45,785 nt of DNA from Alteromonas sp. ALT199 (GTDB lineage: Bacteria > Pseudomonadota > Gammaproteobacteria > Enterobacterales > Alteromonadaceae). Made by a program: the position numbers and the translations under genes. Location: contig NZ_JAHHDX010000127.1 of NCBI RefSeq assembly GCF_018619335.1, forward strand, positions 1-45,785, written 5' to 3'. The notes beneath the pieces are model-generated. The model was not told the DNA's origin, ran no database searches, and worked only from the letters and a program-made list of their open reading frames with translations. This document shows positions 35,229-42,254 of this stretch, in pieces. Positions within the stretch are counted from its first letter, which is position 1, and the number at the start of each line of letters is the position of its first letter.

Positions 35229-36986
35229 TTGAGACGCAGTGCTTTTTTCAGAGCTTCAGTAGTTACTCTTGCATTATCTAGTTGCTTCATTTTTGGAGCT
35301 AACGCTAAACAAGCTCGCGAAGTGGGTGAGCCAGAAGCGGCCACAGGCTACGTAGAGAAAAAGGCCTTTGAAGCCGAAGACTACATGGTTGTGGCGGCAA
35401 ACCCTTATGCGTCTTGGGCCGGGAAGAATATTTTAGAAAAGGGCGGAAGTGCAATTGATGCGGCGGTGGCCGTACAATCAATGCTTTCTCTTGTTGAACC
35501 ACAATCATCAGGTATTGGTGGTGGCGCTTTCATTTTATATTGGGATAACAAGAACAAAGTACTTCATACCTTCGACGGGCGTGAAACAGCACCAAAAGCG
35601 GTAAACTCTCATTGGTTCATTGAGGGTAATAAGCCTATGCGCTGGTTAGACGCCGTAGTTGGCGGTAAGTCAGTTGGCGTGCCCGGTGCAGTAAAAGCGT
35701 TAGAAATGGCTCAAGGCGAGTTCGGCAAGCTGCCTTGGAATACGCTGTTCGACGATACAATCAAGACAGCTGAAGATGGTTTTAAAGTATCGCCACGTTT
35801 AGCTAAGCTGGTGGCATTAGACTATCACCCCGGTCTTAAAACCTTTCCCGCAAGTTCGACCTATTTCTTCCCAGCAGGACTTCCTTTAAAAGAAGGTACG
35901 GTTAAGAAAAACAAAAAGCTCGCCAAGACGTTAAAGGGTATTGCTGAAAAGGGCAGTGACTATTTACTGAAGGGAGAGGTTGCTGAAAAAATCGTAAAAG
36001 CGGTTAATGGCGCTGAGATAAATCCAGGTCAAATGACTTTGGAAGATTTAGCAAGCTACGAGCCTGTTAAACGTGAACCTGTTTGCGGGCTCTATCACGA
36101 GAAGCGTATTTGTGGCATGGCTCCCCCGAGTTCTGGTGGCGTGAACGTCTATCAGATTTTAAAAATGCTAGAAGGCTTTGATCTTAGCCAATACGCGCCG
36201 GATTCAGTAGAGTTTGCAAATTTGTACACGCAGGCGAGTGCGCTTTCATACGCTGATCGAGAGAAGTTTATAGCAGATAGTGATTTTACTAACCTGCCGT
36301 TTGCGGCCATGATCAACACCGCCTATCTTGAGCGCCGTGCTGAGAATATTGCCGTTGATAAAGAGTGGCGTCGCAAACGTGCTGGTAGTCCGTACGCTGA
36401 CGCGAACGTAGCGCTTGGTACATCAATGGAGCTGCCAAACACGTCACACGTCTCTATCGTGGACAAAGAAGGCAATGCAGTATCTATGACAACTAGCATA
36501 GAGTTTATGTTTGGTTCTGGAATTATGGTAGACGGTTTCTTGCTTAATAATCAGCTTACCGACTTTTCATTTTCTCCGACTAAAAACCGTTTCCCTGTGC
36601 CAAATCGCGTAGAGCCTGGTAAGCGACCAAGAAGCGCAATGAGCCCTACAATGGTGTTCGACAAAGAAGGGAACCTAGAAGTTGTTGTCGGCTCGCCGGG
36701 CGGCTCTAGAATTGTAAGCTATGTCGCTCAAACCCTAATTGGTGTTTTAGACTTTGGTTTGGATATTCAACAGGCCATCAACTTACCTAAAATAACCAAT
36801 AGGAATGACTATACGGCGTTAGAGAAGGGCACGCCGATAGCCGAGCTTGAAGAATCATTAAAGGCGCTTGGCCACAAGGTTAAAGTAGTAGATTTGAACA
36901 GCGGGCTTCACGGAATTCAGTTTAAGTCGGGCAAGCTAATTGGCGGTGCAGACCCTCGCAGGGAAGGCATTGCAGTAGGGCGCTAA
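35229..36986 (+). CDS. ggt: Gamma-glutamyltranspeptidase
   Basis: This periplasmic Ntn-hydrolase cleaves gamma-glutamyl bonds of glutathione and related compounds. The 585 residues include a signal peptide ending near FGANAKQ. The proenzyme is expected to self-cleave before Thr405 in LPNTSHVSIVD, giving large and small subunits. Substrate-binding segments EPQSSGIGGGAF and VGSPGGSRIVSY are in place. The start is an unusual TTG at 35229, supported by AGAGGAAG eight bases upstream and a good signal sequence immediately after it. It probably supplies cysteine and glutamate from extracellular glutathione. A terminator follows. Confidence 0.93.
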   Translation: MRRSAFFRASVVTLALSSCFIFGANAKQAREVGEPEAATGYVEKKAFEAEDYMVVAANPYASWAGKNILEKGGSAIDAAVAVQSMLSLVEPQSSGIGGGAFILYWDNKNKVLHTFDGRETAPKAVNSHWFIEGNKPMRWLDAVVGGKSVGVPGAVKALEMAQGEFGKLPWNTLFDDTIKTAEDGFKVSPRLAKLVALDYHPGLKTFPASSTYFFPAGLPLKEGTVKKNKKLAKTLKGIAEKGSDYLLKGEVAEKIVKAVNGAEINPGQMTLEDLASYEPVKREPVCGLYHEKRICGMAPPSSGGVNVYQILKMLEGFDLSQYAPDSVEFANLYTQASALSYADREKFIADSDFTNLPFAAMINTAYLERRAENIAVDKEWRRKRAGSPYADANVALGTSMELPNTSHVSIVDKEGNAVSMTTSIEFMFGSGIMVDGFLLNNQLTDFSFSPTKNRFPVPNRVEPGKRPRSAMSPTMVFDKEGNLEVVVGSPGGSRIVSYVAQTLIGVLDFGLDIQQAINLPKITNRNDYTALEKGTPIAELEESLKALGHKVKVVDLNSGLHGIQFKSGKLIGGADPRREGIAVGR

Positions 36987-37040
36987 TGCTGCGTTTGCGT
37001 AGATAGAACAAGATACAGCAGTGTGTTGTTGAGTGAGTGA

Positions 37041-37072
37041 AAGCGGAAGGTTAAATATCTTCCGCTTTTTTG
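37041..37072 (+). terminator. Rho-independent terminator of ggt
   Basis: AAGCGGAAG pairs with CTTCCGCTT over a nine-base AT loop, followed by a T run. Confidence 0.85.
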
Positions 37073-37123
37073 TTTGCGCTAGGGAGTGCAAATAGAATGG
37101 TCGGCTCTTTCTAGTTTCTACTT

Positions 37124-37309
37124 TTAACCATTCGATTTTTCAAGAAGGAGTAATACCGAACGAACATGTGCGGAAAACGACGCCGCTGGTGTTACTTGAG
37201 TAACACGTCAGCCCTAATTGTTGTACTTTTTAATTTCTTCGTTAAGGGTGTCTAAATTAAGTTGGCTAGACCAAAAGTTACGAGTTTTAAATTCAACGAC
37301 TTTTTGCAT
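37124..37309 (-). pseudogene. Decayed DUF4177-like small protein with two in-frame stops
   Basis: Read through, the frame gives 61 residues: MQKVVEFKTRNFWSSQLNLD at the start, then LNEEIKKYNN, stop, G, stop, RVTQVTPAASFS, and a final VRSVLLLLEKSNG. The pattern LN-E-I-x(3)-N-x-GWRV...LLLE matches small DUF4177-like proteins. The two stops fall where Gln (CAG to TAG, 37214-37216) and Trp (TGG to TGA, 37208-37210) are expected. AGAAGGAAC precedes the ATG. It lies 37 bases after phzF on the same strand. A short 31-residue product could still be made. Confidence 0.65.
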
Positions 37310-37346
37310 TTATATAGTTCCTTCTAAAGCTTTATTCTCTAAATTG

Positions 37347-38138
37347 TTAGATAGTAATGTAACCTTCAAGGTAAGAAACCGCTTGGCCAGAAATGAGCAC
37401 GCGGTCACCTGCTACTTCACACTTCACTGTACCACCTCGTTTAGACGCTTGATAAGCCGTAAGTTTTGACCGACCAAACACTTTTGCCCAATAGGGTGCT
37501 AATCCCGTGTGAATTGAACCGGTTACTGGGTCTTCATCACCACCGTTCGCAGGCCAAAAATAACGGGATACAAAGTCAAATTGCGTACCCGGTGCTGTCA
37601 CTACCACATCATAAGGCGCAAGTGTTTTAAGTTTTTCGCTGTCTTGAATTACGCTTAAAACATCGTTCTCATCAGCGTAGACGGCAAAATAAGCTTGATC
37701 GTTTTTTAATATGGTTTTGGGTTTGATAGAAAGCCCTCTCAGTAATGCTTCAGGCACGTCATCAACTGGGTGAGGTATTCTATTAGGGAAGTCCATTTGC
37801 ATGAATCCGTTGTCTTTCTTAACGACTTTCATCATACCCACCGACTTGGCAAAAACAGAAATGTGCGGTAACTGGTAATTATCGCTAAAAATAACGAATG
37901 CGGACGCCAGCGTCGCGTGACCACAAAAGTCGATTTCCGTTATGGGAGAGAACCAGCGTATAACAAATACGCCGCTGTCGTCTTCTACCAAAAATGCGGT
38001 TTCTGAAAGATTATTTTCAGCAGCGATTTCTTGCATTTTTTCATCGCTGAGCCATTTACCCGTTATAACAACGGCAGCAGGGTTGCCTTTAAACCTTACA
38101 TTGGTAAATGCATCAACAACGTTAATCTTAATTTTCAT
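37347..38138 (-). CDS. PhzF family isomerase/epimerase
   Basis: This 263-residue protein has the duplicated diaminopimelate-epimerase-like fold of the PhzF family. The catalytic Glu46 lies in LSETAFL. The conserved segments IDFCGHATLASA and GDEDPVTGSIHTGLAPYWA are present. PhzF itself isomerises dihydro-hydroxyanthranilate in phenazine synthesis, but most family members, including this one without other phz genes, have unknown substrates. Its start overlaps the end of the upstream DUF3703 gene by about eleven bases, so they are probably cotranscribed. Confidence 0.9.
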   Translation of the reverse strand: MKIKINVVDAFTNVRFKGNPAAVVITGKWLSDEKMQEIAAENNLSETAFLVEDDSGVFVIRWFSPITEIDFCGHATLASAFVIFSDNYQLPHISVFAKSVGMMKVVKKDNGFMQMDFPNRIPHPVDDVPEALLRGLSIKPKTILKNDQAYFAVYADENDVLSVIQDSEKLKTLAPYDVVVTAPGTQFDFVSRYFWPANGGDEDPVTGSIHTGLAPYWAKVFGRSKLTAYQASKRGGTVKCEVAGDRVLISGQAVSYLEGYITI

Positions 38139-38505
38139 ACGAGCGCGCTTTTTTTAATATTCTTGCAAGATTCGGTTTAATTGGCATTACTTTAAATGGA
38201 CTAACGTTAGCCCCGCCTGTATTTCCATGAGGTACTAGCCCAAAAATAGTTTTCGTGGCTGCGCCTGCTATTCTGAAAAGCTGACCAAGAAACTCACGTA
38301 AACTGCCTGTCTTCACTGCCCATAAAAGCATTTGAACATGTACTTTAACGTGCAGCCTTGTAGAGGCTTGACCAAGAACATGGGCATTTTCTAAGTGTGT
38401 AAAAGCACTCTGCTGGTTGTTTTGATTTTGTTCTTTACGAGCCAGCGCTAGTTCTGCTTCTACATGAGGGCGAACATTTTGTGTAAAGCCTTTTGGTTTC
38501 GACAT
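38128..38505 (-). CDS. DUF3703 domain protein
   Basis: The 125-residue protein matches the DUF3703 pattern: FTHLENAHVLGQASTRLHV, MLLWAVKTG, GQLFRIAGAATKT and VPHGNTGGANVSPF in that order. Several histidines are conserved in the family, which suggests possible metal binding, but no function is known. No signal peptide is visible. It sits between the YjbR gene and phzF with tight spacing, consistent with a three-gene minus-strand operon. Confidence 0.82.
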   Translation of the reverse strand: MSKPKGFTQNVRPHVEAELALARKEQNQNNQQSAFTHLENAHVLGQASTRLHVKVHVQMLLWAVKTGSLREFLGQLFRIAGAATKTIFGLVPHGNTGGANVSPFKVMPIKPNLARILKKARSYEN

Positions 38506-38519
38506 GGTGTAAGCGCCCT

Positions 38520-38888
38520 TTATTGAGGTTGAATTAAACCAAGCTCTTTTTGCATTTTCTTGGTTAATCCTAACGAAACTAGCTTAAACGACGCGCTTAA
38601 GTAATATTCTAACGCCTCATCCTCATCGTTTTCGCAACTGTACTGCTGTATCCACTTCATCCCTCGACTAGCAAGATAAGGCGCAGGCCTGTAGCCAGGT
38701 TTTTCTTCCAAAAAATAATAGTTTTGTTCAGACGTTTTAAAAGTAAAAGCAGGATGTCCGTCCTTGCCAATACTCCCTATAGCAAAGACTTTTCCACCTA
38801 TTTTCCATACTTCTGAATTTCCCCACTGAACAACATGAGTAGAGTGGGGCAGTGCATTGCAAAAGTGATTGAATTCATCAAGGGTCAT
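38520..38888 (-). CDS. MmcQ/YjbR family protein
   Basis: The 122-residue protein has the MmcQ/YjbR-type double-wing fold signatures VVQWGNSEVWKIGGKVFAIG, AFTFKTSEQ and PAPYLASRGMKWIQ. Family members are proposed DNA-binding proteins, but their role is uncertain. It is first in the YjbR-DUF3703-PhzF cluster. It marks the last ordinary chromosomal gene before the accessory region to its right. Confidence 0.85.
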   Translation of the reverse strand: MTLDEFNHFCNALPHSTHVVQWGNSEVWKIGGKVFAIGSIGKDGHPAFTFKTSEQNYYFLEEKPGYRPAPYLASRGMKWIQQYSCENDEDEALEYYLSASFKLVSLGLTKKMQKELGLIQPQ

Positions 38889-38914
38889 ATCATTCTATTT
38901 GTTAAAGAAACTGG

Positions 38915-39582
38915 CTAGTGGTTATCGAGCATCTTAATAAAGGTTTGGTTCATATCGCTACCACTTTTTAAGAACTCATAGTTAAGCAAATGGTCTGCGC
39001 CTTGATAATTTATGTGCTTACATTTCTTTTCAGTGCGTGCATTTATCCTCTCACATACTGTGTCAGCCATCGTTGGCGATGGCCAAATCTCATCGTTTTC
39101 GCCAGTCATTAACACAACATTAGCACTGATATCCTGTACCGGAATATTAGCGTCACCGCTGTCCGAACGGTTTTCTAAAGATTGTGTATAAAGATCTAGC
39201 AAACCATTGACTTCGCCCGACGGATTGAAAGGAACAAATGCTAAGTCCTTTCCGTTGTGAGTCCAGCTCGATCTAGGTACTTTACTCCAATCTTTCAAAA
39301 TACCGGCCCAAACAACAGAGCTAGGCGCAATGGCAATCATACCTTCACGTAAAGCGGACTTTTCCGTAATCGTTACTTTAAATTTTACATGTTCATCGAC
39401 GAATTCGTCTGCAATTAAACTAATAAAAGCATCAATATCCTGAATTGTAGTATCAGGTTGCTGTCGAGCATTTTTGGCTTCTACAAACTTTGTCGCTAGT
39501 TGCTTCAGTTCTCCCTCAGAGAGAGCTGAATTGGCAGCAAGCGATAGAAGTAAAAAGCTAATAAAAACAAGAGATTATGCAT
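38915..39582 (-). pseudogene. Chimeric exported protein: NTF2-like N-terminus joined to a BAAT-type hydrolase C-terminus, frameshifted
   Basis: An open frame from about 39574 to 38915 encodes a signal-peptide-like start (ISFLLLSLAANSALSEGELK), then about 60 residues resembling an NTF2/SnoaL-like domain ending in VTITEKSALREG. It switches directly to the C-terminal part of an acyl-CoA thioester hydrolase/BAAT alpha/beta-hydrolase (IAIAPSSVVWAGI, VLMTGENDEIWPSPTMAD, GADHLLNYEF). The nucleophile elbow normally just before IAPSSVVW is missing. The best start, an ATG at 39582 behind AAGGAAG, is out of frame with this ORF, so a second lesion is likely. It looks like a deletion fusion. Confidence 0.6.
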
Positions 39583-39596
39583 AATCTTCCTTGTGT

Positions 39597-39666
39597 GTAT
39601 AACGTTGAAATAAAGGGCGCAGACATGTGAGCTAAAATCCGAGTGAGCTTGATTTATTTGTTATAC
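39597..39666. repeat. attC-like site A (shortened)
   Basis: Left core GTATAAC (39597-39603) and right core GTTATAC (39660-39666) are complementary. Between them lies the shared sequence GAGCTAAAATCCGAG, but the second arm found in other sites is missing, leaving only 70 bases. The stop codon of the membrane-protein gene overlaps the right core. It is the leftmost site detected. Confidence 0.7.
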
Positions 39667-39957
39667 GTACCTAACTAAACCAATCGAAATAAGTATAAAA
39701 GAAAGAACAAAATACTTATGACTATTTGTATTGAAGCCCACATTTTGTTTAAACCAAATCTTTACTGGTTTGCTTAACATATAGGGTGATAACAGCAACC
39801 CACGTAATAAACATAAGGCACCTAATGTCATAGCTATTGAGCCGAAGTTGAGTGTGTTAGTTCTTTGAAAGGACATTACTTCTACAAATATCAGGATCGC
39901 CATAGCTACTTTGATTAATATTGTAGAACGCTGAACTTTTATTGCTATGTCTTCCAT
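39661..39957 (-). CDS. Small integral membrane protein (cassette-encoded)
   Basis: I do not recognise this 98-residue protein. It has three hydrophobic segments, at about residues 14-28, 38-60 and 82-97, and a basic loop (KPVKIWFKQN) before the last. The TAA stop is formed within the GTTATAC core of attC A and the ATG lies about 20 bases inside attC B, the classic layout of an integron cassette read on the minus strand. AGGA lies about ten bases upstream of the start. Function is unknown. Confidence 0.65.
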   Translation of the reverse strand: MEDIAIKVQRSTILIKVAMAILIFVEVMSFQRTNTLNFGSIAMTLGALCLLRGLLLSPYMLSKPVKIWFKQNVGFNTNSHKYFVLSFILISIGLVRYV

Positions 39958-39979
39958 TGAGATTAAATCCTAAAATTAA

Positions 39980-40093
39980 TTATAACGCTGAGCTTTAGTC
40001 CGCTAGAACATGGGCTAAAATCCGAGCGAAGCGAGCCAGCCCACGTGTTACTGTCCCAGTGAGCCCCTGAGCGACTTTAGTGGTTTTCTATGT
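39980..40093. repeat. attC-like site B
   Basis: The left core is TTATAAC (39980-39986). The internal stem pairs GGGCT and AGCCC around AAAATCCGAGCGAAGCGAG, followed by TGTCCCAGTGAGCCCCTGAG as in the other sites. The right core is degenerate (TCTATGT at 40087-40093 where GTTATGT is expected), so the site may be inactive from this side. Confidence 0.75.
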
Positions 40094-40513
40094 GTCGCCT
40101 ACTATACATTCTGCAACCTTCATTACTGGGGGGGTACTGAAATCGAGCTGCAAAGTTGTAACTGCAGGCTGGCGTTCATCGTTTAATTCCGTAGGCTGCC
40201 ATCTGAAATTTTTAAGTGATTTTGTTGCTGAGCGGATAAAAGTAGAGTCAGGAATAGCCTTAATAACTTGGATGTTTTGTGCTTTCCCTTCACTGCTGAT
40301 CACAAATGAAAAATCGACACAACCACTTATGCCTTTCCAAGCTGCATCTATAGGGTATATAGGGTAGTCGTTTTTCGAAACAATCCACATTTTTTCAAGG
40401 GACTTTTTGTTACCTACAAAATCAATTGGTTGTATTTCGTTACTCTTACCGTCCGGAGTTGAATTACAAGCTGATAGTGCTATGGCACAAGCCAAAAATA
40501 TGATCCTTCTCAT
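40088..40513 (-). CDS. TonB C-terminal-domain lipoprotein (cassette-encoded)
   Basis: The 141-residue protein starts with a lipoprotein signal (MRRIIFLACAIALSAC, Cys16) and consists of one TonB_C-like domain: YPIYPIDAAWKGISGCVDFSFVISSEGKAQNIQV and later SATKSLKNFRWQPTELN. TonB_C domains contact TonB boxes of outer-membrane receptors or act in other envelope proteins. Here there is no transmembrane anchor or proline-rich linker, so it is not a full TonB. The start at 40513 has GAGGAAAA just upstream; the open frame extends further only because it runs through attC C into a decayed toxin gene. It is flanked by attC B and C. Confidence 0.8.
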   Translation of the reverse strand: MRRIIFLACAIALSACNSTPDGKSNEIQPIDFVGNKKSLEKMWIVSKNDYPIYPIDAAWKGISGCVDFSFVISSEGKAQNIQVIKAIPDSTFIRSATKSLKNFRWQPTELNDERQPAVTTLQLDFSTPPVMKVAECIVGDT

Positions 40514-40537
40514 TTTTCCTCTATTGTTTCTCGTAAC

Positions 40538-40619
40538 ACATAACGCTTCAATATGAAGCGTGCGTTGTTTGCGCGTCCCAGCCCAACTTGTTGGGCGGCC
40601 ATAATTTATTTGTATGTGG
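40538..40619. repeat. attC-like site C (divergent)
   Basis: The left core ACATAAC (40538-40544) precedes the TonB-C gene start on the minus strand. The inside differs from the other sites: GCTTCAATATGAAGC and GCCCAACTTGTTGGGC each form a small stem, with GCGTCCCAGC between them. The right core is degenerate (GTATGTG, 40613-40619). Confidence 0.55.
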
Positions 40620-40917
40620 CATGTAAATAAGACGCACCAATACCCTTGTTTTCGGTGGTTGTGCATAATAGCCACCACATTAATTTCCCTGTTTTCGATA
40701 ATTTCATAAATAATAGAGTATGGGTACCTGCTTAAGACAAAGCGACGATGAGTTTGTCTCATTTCTGTCATGCCGATGGCAAAGAGCTAACTGAATCAAT
40801 GGTTTCCTGAAGCTCTTGGATAAATTCGTGACCCAACCCCTGCGACTACTCTTGATACCAATAAAACGACTCTTTTAATTCCCTTTTAACCTCTGGGTGA
40901 AAGGAAACAGGCAGCAT
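40620..40917 (-). pseudogene. RelE/ParE-type toxin, decayed
   Basis: Starting at the ATG at 40917, the frame gives MLPVSFHPEVKRELKESFYW, then YQE, a TAG where Gln is expected, SQGLGHEFIQELQETIDSV, and a TGA where Trp is expected. After a one-base loss near 40760 the other frame continues with THRRFVLSRYPYSIIYEI and HNHRKQGYW, a typical RelE/ParE C-terminus. Two nonsense changes plus a frameshift make it a pseudogene. It lies a few bases downstream of the higA remnant on the same strand. The 3' end runs into attC C without a clear stop. Confidence 0.75.
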
Positions 40918-40920
40918 CTT

Positions 40921-41212
40921 TTAATTAATATCCTTTTCTATCTCTTCCCTACTGATGCTTTTTACCGCACTAGACTCTAGCGCTGCGAGCTTCTGCAAAC
41001 GAAGCCAATGGGCTGCAGAAGGTTTACCGAAAACGAGTTCAAGACGAAGAGCCATCTCTGGGGTGATAGCCTCTTTACCATTAAGAACTTTCGATAATGT
41101 TTTACGGCTCACATCTAAATCGTTGCACTACATTAGTAATGGTCAGTTCTAGAGCATCAATAACAAGATCTTTGAGTATCTAACCGGGATGCGCAGGGTT
41201 ATGCATATTCAT
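40921..41212 (-). pseudogene. higA: HigA-type antitoxin, decayed
   Basis: The reconstructed protein opens MNMHNPAHPG, then hits TAG at codon 11 (41180-41182) where HigA proteins have Glu (HPGEILKD). It continues LKDLVIDALELTITNV to a one-base insertion near 41117-41119. After that the frame VSRKTLSKVLNGKEAITPEM, an XRE-type helix-turn-helix, runs to the stop at 40921. The ATG overlaps the higB stop (TAATG), the normal higBA arrangement. As written only a truncated C-terminal product could be made, so autoregulation and neutralisation are presumably lost. Confidence 0.8.
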
Positions 41213-41489
41213 TAGTGATAATCCTCATAATTAACGATTTCGACATTTCGTCCAACAAAGCGGTATGTTACTCTCCAGCTTCCACTTACCAGGACAGACC
41301 AAATATCACTTCTGTTACCTTCGAGTTTATGTATATAAAGTCCTGGTAAATCCATGTCATCAGGTGTTTCGGCTTGATCAAGATTCGACAGAATAAGACG
41401 AAGCTTATTCTCGTGCTTTTTCTGAATGCCTGACGTGGTTCCTTTAGCGTAAAACTTTGAAGGCCTTTATGTATAAAACTCTTAATCAT
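41212..41489 (-). pseudogene. higB: HigB-type toxin, frameshifted
   Basis: The ATG at 41489 starts MIKSFIHKGLQSF, after which one T is missing in a T run and the frame changes. In the second frame the rest of a RelE-superfamily HigB is intact: KLRLILSNLDQAETPDDMD, LPGLYIHKLEGNRSDIW, SGSWRVTYRFVGRNVEIVNY and DYH at the end. Loss of the toxin would relax selection on the antitoxin, consistent with the lesions in higA. A palindrome upstream (41499-41515) matches a typical autoregulatory operator position. Confidence 0.8.
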
Positions 41490-41498
41490 GACTCTATT

Positions 41499-41515
41499 GT
41501 AACCTTAGGGGTTAC
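41499..41515. promoter_or_regulatory. Candidate HigA operator
   Basis: GTAACCTTAGGGGTTAC has perfect GTAACC/GGTTAC arms around a five-base centre and lies ten bases upstream of the higB start codon. This is where HigA represses its own operon in known modules. With HigA decayed, the operator is presumably vestigial. Confidence 0.6.
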
Positions 41516-41540
41516 GGATTGCCGGCGTAATTTTTTGAGC

Positions 41541-41647
41541 GCATAACATTAAGCTAAGTGGCGCAGTTGCGTGGGGAATAATGGCGAAGCTGCGCACGAG
41601 TATGCGTCCCAGCGAACGTAGTGAGTTCTAACAGTTGTTTGTTAGAT
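41541..41647. repeat. attC-like site D
   Basis: Left core GCATAAC (41541-41547), right core GTTAGAT (41641-41647). The inside has a GCGCAG/CTGCGC stem and the shared GCGTCCCAGCGAACGTAGTGAG block. It separates the decayed toxin-antitoxin cassette from the 41654-42082 gene. Confidence 0.78.
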
Positions 41648-41653
41648 AGGTAC

Positions 41654-42082
41654 CTAAAGCGATCTCGAAATTTGTTTGCATGTAGATACGTCATTAGCCC
41701 TAGCACTACTATATTTTTCTCCATTTTTTCTGAAAACTAGCCTACAGCTTTGGCTTCTGCCATCCGGATCGAAAGTTGATTTTGGATATTCCAATACCAT
41801 GCGCTTATTCGCAGGGTATACATAGTGTAATTCGACAGTCCGACTCCCTTTGTTATGTAGAGCGTAAAAAACGTCAAGATATTGTTTGTAACCATAGTAT
41901 GTACACAATATTGGTACCACAGGAGAAAACAAAATGATTTTATATAAGCTCAAAGCTGTATCGTATTTAACCTTATAAATTAGGCCAACAACAACACTTA
42001 AAAATGCCGCTGCAATGGAAACATTTCTGATGACCTCAAAATGAAAGAGAGGTATAGCGGGATCTGTTAATGTGATATCCAT
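41654..42082 (-). CDS. Hypothetical protein with two membrane helices (cassette-encoded)
   Basis: I do not recognise this 142-residue protein. Hydrophobic helices lie at about residues 20-37 and 45-65. A soluble C-terminal part of about 75 residues contains a conserved-looking YVYPANKRMVLEYPKSTF stretch and three cysteines. The ATG lies eight bases inside the left core of attC E and the stop a few bases from the right core of attC D, so it fills a cassette read on the minus strand. Function is unknown. Confidence 0.65.
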   Translation of the reverse strand: MDITLTDPAIPLFHFEVIRNVSIAAAFLSVVVGLIYKVKYDTALSLYKIILFSPVVPILCTYYGYKQYLDVFYALHNKGSRTVELHYVYPANKRMVLEYPKSTFDPDGRSQSCRLVFRKNGEKYSSARANDVSTCKQISRSL

Positions 42083-42254
42083 GACAAGTGTCTAACTTCC
42101 CGCATAACGGTCAAAAATACGTAGGCTACAATACTGAGCGAAGCGAAGGGAGCCTACGTGTTTTTGTCCCTAGCGAGATAATTGGACTCCCCAACCTAAT
42201 AGGTTGGTCTAACATTTACGTTGTCACACACAAAGGTTAGGTAGGAGTCCATGT

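Noticed and set aside
37189..37206. Perfect hairpin GTGTTACT-TG-AGTAACAC, considered as an attC arm or operator
   Set aside because: It has no RYYYAAC/GTTRRRY cores nearby and lies within the reading frame of the decayed DUF4177-like gene, so it is probably incidental.
37218..37469. Plus-strand 83-codon open frame opposite phzF
   Set aside because: It overlaps the C-terminus of phzF and the DUF4177-like remnant on the other strand and has no coding features.
40514..40771. N-terminal extension of the TonB-C lipoprotein
   Set aside because: The open frame continues through attC C and the tail of a decayed toxin; a lipoprotein signal with its own ribosome-binding site starts at 40513.
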